The notes beneath the pieces are model-generated. The model saw only the letters and a list, made by a program, of their open reading frames with translations, made no database searches and was not told the DNA's origin. From contig CAMTJK010000110.1 in assembly GCA_947072805.1 (NCBI GenBank), positions 1-10,838 of the forward strand: DNA of 10,838 nt. The letters are read 5' to 3'. Origin of the DNA: an uncultured Prevotella sp. GTDB lineage: Bacteria; Bacteroidota; Bacteroidia; Bacteroidales; Bacteroidaceae. The position numbers and the translations under genes were made by a program. This document shows positions 7,337-10,838 of the stretch, piece by piece; positions within the stretch are counted from its first letter, which is position 1, and each line of letters begins with the position of its first letter.

Positions 7337-9082
7337 ATGAGAAAGATTTGCAAGGAGATTCATCTGTGGCTGTCGGTGCCTTTCGGCATCTTCATCACAC
7401 TGATATGCTTTTCGGGTGCATCGCTCGTATTCGAAAAGGAGATAACCGAAATGTGCCGCCGGGAACTGTACTTCGTGGAACCTGACGGCAGGACGCCTCT
7501 CTCCGTAGACAGCATAATGACCCTCGTGGCGCAGGCATTGCCCGACAGCGTGGAGGCAACGGGCATAACGGTAGTGCCGGATGCCGACCGCACATGGCAG
7601 GTAAGTCTGTCGAAACCACGCCGGGCATCGGTATATGTGAACCCCTACACGGGCGAGATAACCGGAAGGAACGAACGGCTGCCTTTCTTCGACACCATGT
7701 TCCACCTGCACCGCTGGCTGCTGGGGGCTTCGCAAAGTGCCGACGGAGGCATGTCGCCGGGCAAGTGGCTCGTGGGCACAAGCACGCTGGTGCTCGTGCT
7801 CATACTGCTCACCGGCATAGTGGTGTGGTGGCCGCAGAACAGGAAGATGCTGAAAAACCGTCTCTGCATATCGGTAAGCAAGGGATGGACACGCTTCTGG
7901 TACGACCTGCACGTCTCGGCTGGCATATACGCCGCCATATTCCTGCTCGCCCTCGCACTGACAGGACTGACATGGTCGTTCGGATGGTACCGCACGGGCT
8001 TCTACGGACTGTTCGGCGTAGAGGCGAGTGCTGATGCCACGCACGGCGGGCACGGCAACCGCGGCGGTCACGGCGGCGGACGGGCTGACGGAGAGAGAGG
8101 TAACGGACAACAGGGTGAAGGACACAGGGAAGGCAGACGGCACGACGGTCGGCAACAGAAAGACTCAACCGACACAAGACATCATCATAACGACAGACCG
8201 GCGACAGCCGCTGCCTCCCCTCATCACTCTGCCGACATCATGACAGAAGACAGAAACGACAGCAAGGAAACGGCTGATGCCGGAAGCTACCGGGGCAGAC
8301 ACCACGACGACGGCGAGGAACAGGCTTACGGCGAGGGCAGACGCCGCTACCGCGAACACGGCGACAGTGCCTCTTACAGCGGCAGGCGGCACCGTCATGA
8401 GGGCGAAAATGCCGACGGCGACAGCACAAGGGCATGGCGCCACCGTCACCACGACGTGGAGGATGGTATGGCTGACGGGCATTCTCACCGCAACGACGAT
8501 ACTGCAGAACAGGATGCTGGTGCCGATACCTACGCAAACGCCGGTGCCTACAGCCGTCCCGATGTGGAAAAGCGCCGCTCCGGACGTTCCGGAAGGCAAG
8601 GCAGAAACAAGCTTGCCAACGCCAACGCCATCAAAGAAAAGGCTGCGCGCGACAGCATAACGGCAGAAGCCGACAGCACGGCAAAGGACAGCACAGCCAC
8701 GGAATGGCAGTCGCCCTACGCCAAGTGGCAACTCGTTCTCGACACTCTCGCCGCCACCAATCCGGGCTACAGGCAGATAACGCTGCAGGAAGGTTCTGCC
8801 GGCGTGGTGCCGAAAGGACGTATGAGCCTGCGTGCCACCGACAACTACACGTTCGACACCGGCAGCGGTCCCATCATCTCGTCAGAAGCGTACGCCGAAC
8901 AGGCAAAGGCGGGCAAGGTGCGTGGCGCGGTATATATGGTGCATGTGGGCAGTTGGGGCGGCATAGTCACCCGCATACTCACTTTCCTTGCCGTGGTGAC
9001 AGGTGCCACGCTGCCGCTCACCGGCTACTATCTGTGGATAAGGCGCCTCGCGAGGAAACGTAAGGAGAAGAAACGGCAGTAA
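7337..9082 (+). CDS. xusC: PepSY-domain inner-membrane protein with His-rich insertion, XusC-like
   Basis: This 581-residue PepSY_TM family protein has four predicted transmembrane helices (about 11-32, 146-167, 194-215 and 543-567). Between helices 1 and 2 lies a PepSY domain with the family's VYVNPYTGEITG (99-110) and FHLHRWLLG (122-130). Conserved membrane-proximal histidines are visible at H123/H125, H192 (DLHVSAG) and H536 (VHVGSWGG). In related PepSY reductases such as FoxB these coordinate haem for siderophore-iron reduction, and a similar role is inferred here. Residues about 231-455, in the loop before the last helix, are a low-complexity insertion of Gly, Asp, Arg, Ala and His with 20 histidines and no cysteine. 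Normal sequence resumes at about 456 (WQSPYAKWQLVLDTL). The frame is open throughout, so the insertion is not a frameshift artefact in this copy. It is the last gene of the operon, 30 bp after xusB. The xusC assignment rests on order and family. Confidence 0.85.
   Translation: MRKICKEIHLWLSVPFGIFITLICFSGASLVFEKEITEMCRRELYFVEPDGRTPLSVDSIMTLVAQALPDSVEATGITVVPDADRTWQVSLSKPRRASVYVNPYTGEITGRNERLPFFDTMFHLHRWLLGASQSADGGMSPGKWLVGTSTLVLVLILLTGIVVWWPQNRKMLKNRLCISVSKGWTRFWYDLHVSAGIYAAIFLLALALTGLTWSFGWYRTGFYGLFGVEASADATHGGHGNRGGHGGGRADGERGNGQQGEGHREGRRHDGRQQKDSTDTRHHHNDRPATAAASPHHSADIMTEDRNDSKETADAGSYRGRHHDDGEEQAYGEGRRRYREHGDSASYSGRRHRHEGENADGDSTRAWRHRHHDVEDGMADGHSHRNDDTAEQDAGADTYANAGAYSRPDVEKRRSGRSGRQGRNKLANANAIKEKAARDSITAEADSTAKDSTATEWQSPYAKWQLVLDTLAATNPGYRQITLQEGSAGVVPKGRMSLRATDNYTFDTGSGPIISSEAYAEQAKAGKVRGAVYMVHVGSWGGIVTRILTFLAVVTGATLPLTGYYLWIRRLARKRKEKKRQ
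8042..8488 (+). other. histidine-rich low-complexity segment of the PepSY protein
   Basis: Residues 236-384 of the PepSY protein contain 20 histidines in 149 residues, in clusters such as HGGHG, RHHHN, PHHS, RHHDD, HRHE, HRHHD and HSH, mixed with Asp, Glu and Arg. It lies in the loop between the third and fourth membrane helices. By the expected topology that loop faces the periplasm. Metal chelation is a reasonable guess, not shown. Confidence 0.75.
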
Positions 9083-9091
9083 TCTTTATAT

Positions 9092-9162
9092 AAAAAAACA
9101 AAGCCAAATCGTCATTAGTTTTATGATGACAATGTGCTCATAACAGTCTGATGACGATTTGG
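9092..9162 (-). terminator. inverted repeat with T-tract downstream of murF
   Basis: CCAAATCGTCAT (9104-9115) and ATGACGATTTGG (9151-9162) form a perfect 12-bp inverted repeat, extended by a G-T wobble and two further pairs. On the minus strand the stem is followed by CTTTG and seven T (A-run at 9092-9098 on the plus strand), so it would terminate murF transcripts about 70 bp past the stop. The 35-nt middle is long and contains a second TGATGAC (9124-9130) that could compete for pairing with the left arm. Confidence 0.55.
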
Positions 9163-9184
9163 TATGGATGTACAACAGCTTTTG

Positions 9185-9228
9185 AATGGCGGCATCGTCG
9201 ATACTGTTCGGCGGTGTGCGCCATTTTT
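9185..9228 (+). terminator. possible plus-strand terminator of the xus-like operon
   Basis: AATGGCG (9185-9191) and CGCCATT (9219-9225) form a 7-bp perfect inverted repeat followed by T residues to 9228, then G, on the plus strand. It lies about 100 bp past the PepSY stop and just before the end of convergent murF. The 27-nt loop makes it weaker than the other hairpins here. Confidence 0.4.
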
Positions 9229-9230
9229 GC

Positions 9231-10547
9231 TTACAAAAGGTCTACAAGTTCAAAGAGGCGTGTGCCGTTGCTGCCCTTTATAAGGATGTAACGGTCCGAC
9301 GGCTTGTGAACGTCCAGCTCTGCCTTCACCTCCTCCACACTATGGAACTTGCGGAAGCTGCAGGGTATATTGCTGAACGCATCGCCCACAAGCCACACCT
9401 CGCCGAAGGCTGCACGCTCGAGCATAGCCACCACCTTGCGGTGCTCCTCATCGCTCACGTCTCCCAACTCGCGCATCTCACCTATTATAGCCATTTTTGG
9501 GCTCACCTGCATGAGGCTGAAGTTGTCGAGAGCCGCTGCCATGCTCGTGGGATTGGCATTGTAAGCATCTACCACGAGGTGGTTATGGGGCGTTATGGTG
9601 AGTTGCGAGCGGTTGTTGCTCGGCTTGTACGACTCAAGTGCGTGGCATATAGCCTGCGCCGTCACTCCGAAATGTGTGCCGACGGTGATGGCAGCCAGCA
9701 TGTTGTCGATGTTGTAGGCTCCTATCAGCTGCGTCTTCACCTCGTGCCACGACGCTGTCTGTTCCTCATTGCCGTTGCCGTAACGCCAGTGGAAGCGCAG
9801 CATGGGCGCACAGTCTATCACCTCGCCCGTCACGTCAGCCGTCCTGCCGCCCCCGTGCGAGTATGTCACCATAGCGGGCAGTCCCTTTGCCATGGCGGTA
9901 AGATGTGCGTTGTCGGCATTGATGAACGTAGTGCTGCCGCGTCGCATGCGCAGAAAGTCGTACAGCTCGCCCTTGGTGCGCATCACTCCCTCGAAAGAGC
10001 CGAAGCCCTGCAGGTGTGCGCGTCCCACGTTGGTTATCAGTCCGTAGTCGGGTTCCACTATTTCCACGAGCGTCTTGATGTCGCCGGGATGGTTTGCGCC
10101 CATTTCCACCACGGCAATGTCGTAGTCGGCATTGAGCCGCAGCAGCGTCTTGGGCACGCCTATGTCGTTATTGAAGTTTCCTGCGGTAAAGAGCACTCTG
10201 TATTTCTCTGCCAGCACAGCCGAGACGAGCTCTTTTGTGGTTGTCTTTCCGTTGGTTCCCGTTATTCCTATCACCGGAATGTCAAACTGTCGGCGGTGAT
10301 ACAGTGCCAGTGCCTGCAGGGTTTTCAGACAGTTGTCGGTGAGTATGCAGCGCGCATCGGCGGCATAGTCGGGGTTATCCACCACAGCGTATGCGCATCC
10401 CTTGTCGAGAGCTGCCGCAGCAAACTTGTTACCGTCGAACGACGGTCCTTTCAGTGCGAAGAAGATGGAGTTTTCGGGGCAGTCGCGGCTGTCGGTCGTG
10501 ACCACCGGGTGTGACTTGAAAATCTCGTAAAGTTCAGATATATCCAT
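9231..10547 (-). CDS. murF: UDP-N-acetylmuramoyl-tripeptide--D-alanyl-D-alanine ligase
   Basis: This 438-residue cytoplasmic Mur ligase adds D-Ala-D-Ala to UDP-MurNAc-tripeptide using ATP, the last cytosolic step before the lipid stage of peptidoglycan synthesis. The N-terminal substrate domain (about 1-85) includes TDSR (18-21). The central ATPase domain holds the P-loop GTNGKTTT (97-104), NFNNDIGVP (124-132), EMGANHPGDI (148-157), NVGRAHL (173-179) and Lys192 in RTKGEL, the position of the carbamylated lysine in Mur ligases. The C-terminal domain contains DAYNANPTSM, diagnostic of MurF versus MurE, and ends with KGSNGTRLFELV. Length is close to the usual 430-460. The ATG at 10545-10547 gives the expected N-terminus and follows an A/T-rich stretch. 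It stands apart from other cell-wall genes within this window and is convergent with the xus-like operon. Confidence 0.96.
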   Translation of the reverse strand: MDISELYEIFKSHPVVTTDSRDCPENSIFFALKGPSFDGNKFAAAALDKGCAYAVVDNPDYAADARCILTDNCLKTLQALALYHRRQFDIPVIGITGTNGKTTTKELVSAVLAEKYRVLFTAGNFNNDIGVPKTLLRLNADYDIAVVEMGANHPGDIKTLVEIVEPDYGLITNVGRAHLQGFGSFEGVMRTKGELYDFLRMRRGSTTFINADNAHLTAMAKGLPAMVTYSHGGGRTADVTGEVIDCAPMLRFHWRYGNGNEEQTASWHEVKTQLIGAYNIDNMLAAITVGTHFGVTAQAICHALESYKPSNNRSQLTITPHNHLVVDAYNANPTSMAAALDNFSLMQVSPKMAIIGEMRELGDVSDEEHRKVVAMLERAAFGEVWLVGDAFSNIPCSFRKFHSVEEVKAELDVHKPSDRYILIKGSNGTRLFELVDLL

Positions 10548-10678
10548 AATTATTATGTAACTTGACGTTCGATGAAGTGCAGTGTATCTGCCAATGTGCT
10601 GATCGACGAAGATTGTGGCTACTTTATAGTGCTCGGTTACAAAGCTTTACGCACGATAATCGCCGTGAACACAGAGGA

Positions 10679-10686
10679 CAAAGTTA
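10679..10686 (-). promoter_or_regulatory. possible murF promoter, -7 element
   Basis: TAACTTTG on the minus strand matches the TAnnTTTG -7 consensus. No good TTTG lies 19-21 bases upstream of it, so the call rests on the -7 element only. It would give murF a leader of about 125 nt. The rest of 10548-10838 shows no gene I can support. Confidence 0.45.
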
Positions 10687-10838
10687 CTGAATTATTTTGT
10701 ATGGCGGATTATTTCTGCGAGTATTTTGACGGGATGATGGAAAATACGCGCTGTAATCTCGTTGCCGGAGTGACGGAACGAGCCTCGTAACTGCACTTAA
10801 TAAGAGTTAATTTGTAAAGATATTTGGTCGAATTTAAC

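Noticed and set aside
8165..8731. A 188-codon minus-strand frame and a 127-codon plus-strand frame (8277-8660) within the His-rich insertion.
   Set aside because: The low-complexity DNA leaves several frames open. The PepSY frame runs through uninterrupted and connects two conserved halves, so the others are by-products.
9186..10514. A 442-codon plus-strand open frame antisense to murF.
   Set aside because: It mirrors murF almost end to end, its translation resembles no known protein and is oddly rich in His, Val and Cys, whereas the murF frame has all Mur ligase motifs.
10572..10790. A 72-codon plus-strand frame upstream of murF.
   Set aside because: No recognisable family, no promoter motif ahead of it, and it overlaps the likely murF promoter and leader on the other strand. 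I cannot support it as a gene from sequence alone.

Overview
The window looks like chromosomal DNA of a Bacteroidetes bacterium, most likely a Prevotella-type (Prevotellaceae) species. Three things point there. Promoter-like sites match the Bacteroidetes -7 element TAnnTTTG, in one case with a TTTG element exactly 19 bases upstream. Start codons are preceded by A/T-rich stretches instead of purine-rich Shine-Dalgarno sites. The outer-membrane genes have phylum-specific features: a TonB receptor with an N-terminal carboxypeptidase-regulatory-like domain, and a lipoprotein with an SDDE export signal after its Cys.

Left part (1-3090), housekeeping. rpmH (ribosomal protein L34, minus strand) and efp (elongation factor P, plus strand) are divergent and share a 248-bp promoter region. 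rpmH ends in a strong hairpin, and efp is also followed by a hairpin. Next come a family 2 glycosyltransferase with a C-terminal membrane part and radC, 41 bp apart on the plus strand.

Centre (3091-9230), the accessory system. A 358-bp intergenic region carries a promoter motif and an inferred leader of about 220 nt with two perfect inverted repeats. It precedes three co-directional genes: a TonB-dependent receptor, a DUF4374-type surface lipoprotein, and a four-helix PepSY inner-membrane protein. Gene order and families match the xenosiderophore utilisation locus xusABC of Bacteroides thetaiotaomicron, used for enterobactin and salmochelin. The likely scheme is that the lipoprotein captures a ferric siderophore outside the cell, the receptor imports it with TonB energy, and the PepSY protein handles or reduces the iron at the inner membrane. 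The PepSY protein carries a low-complexity insertion of about 225 residues with 20 histidines and no cysteine, which I consider the most unusual protein feature here. Both gene junctions contain short direct repeats: 15 bp twice before the lipoprotein, and an exact 22-bp tandem duplication across the lipoprotein stop codon.

Right part (9231-10838). murF (peptidoglycan precursor ligase) lies on the minus strand, convergent with the xus-like operon. The 148 bp between them hold two inverted repeats, each followed by a T-tract on a different strand. The final 291 bp upstream of murF contain a -7 promoter motif and no gene I can support. I found no CRISPR array, tRNA, rRNA or transposase.
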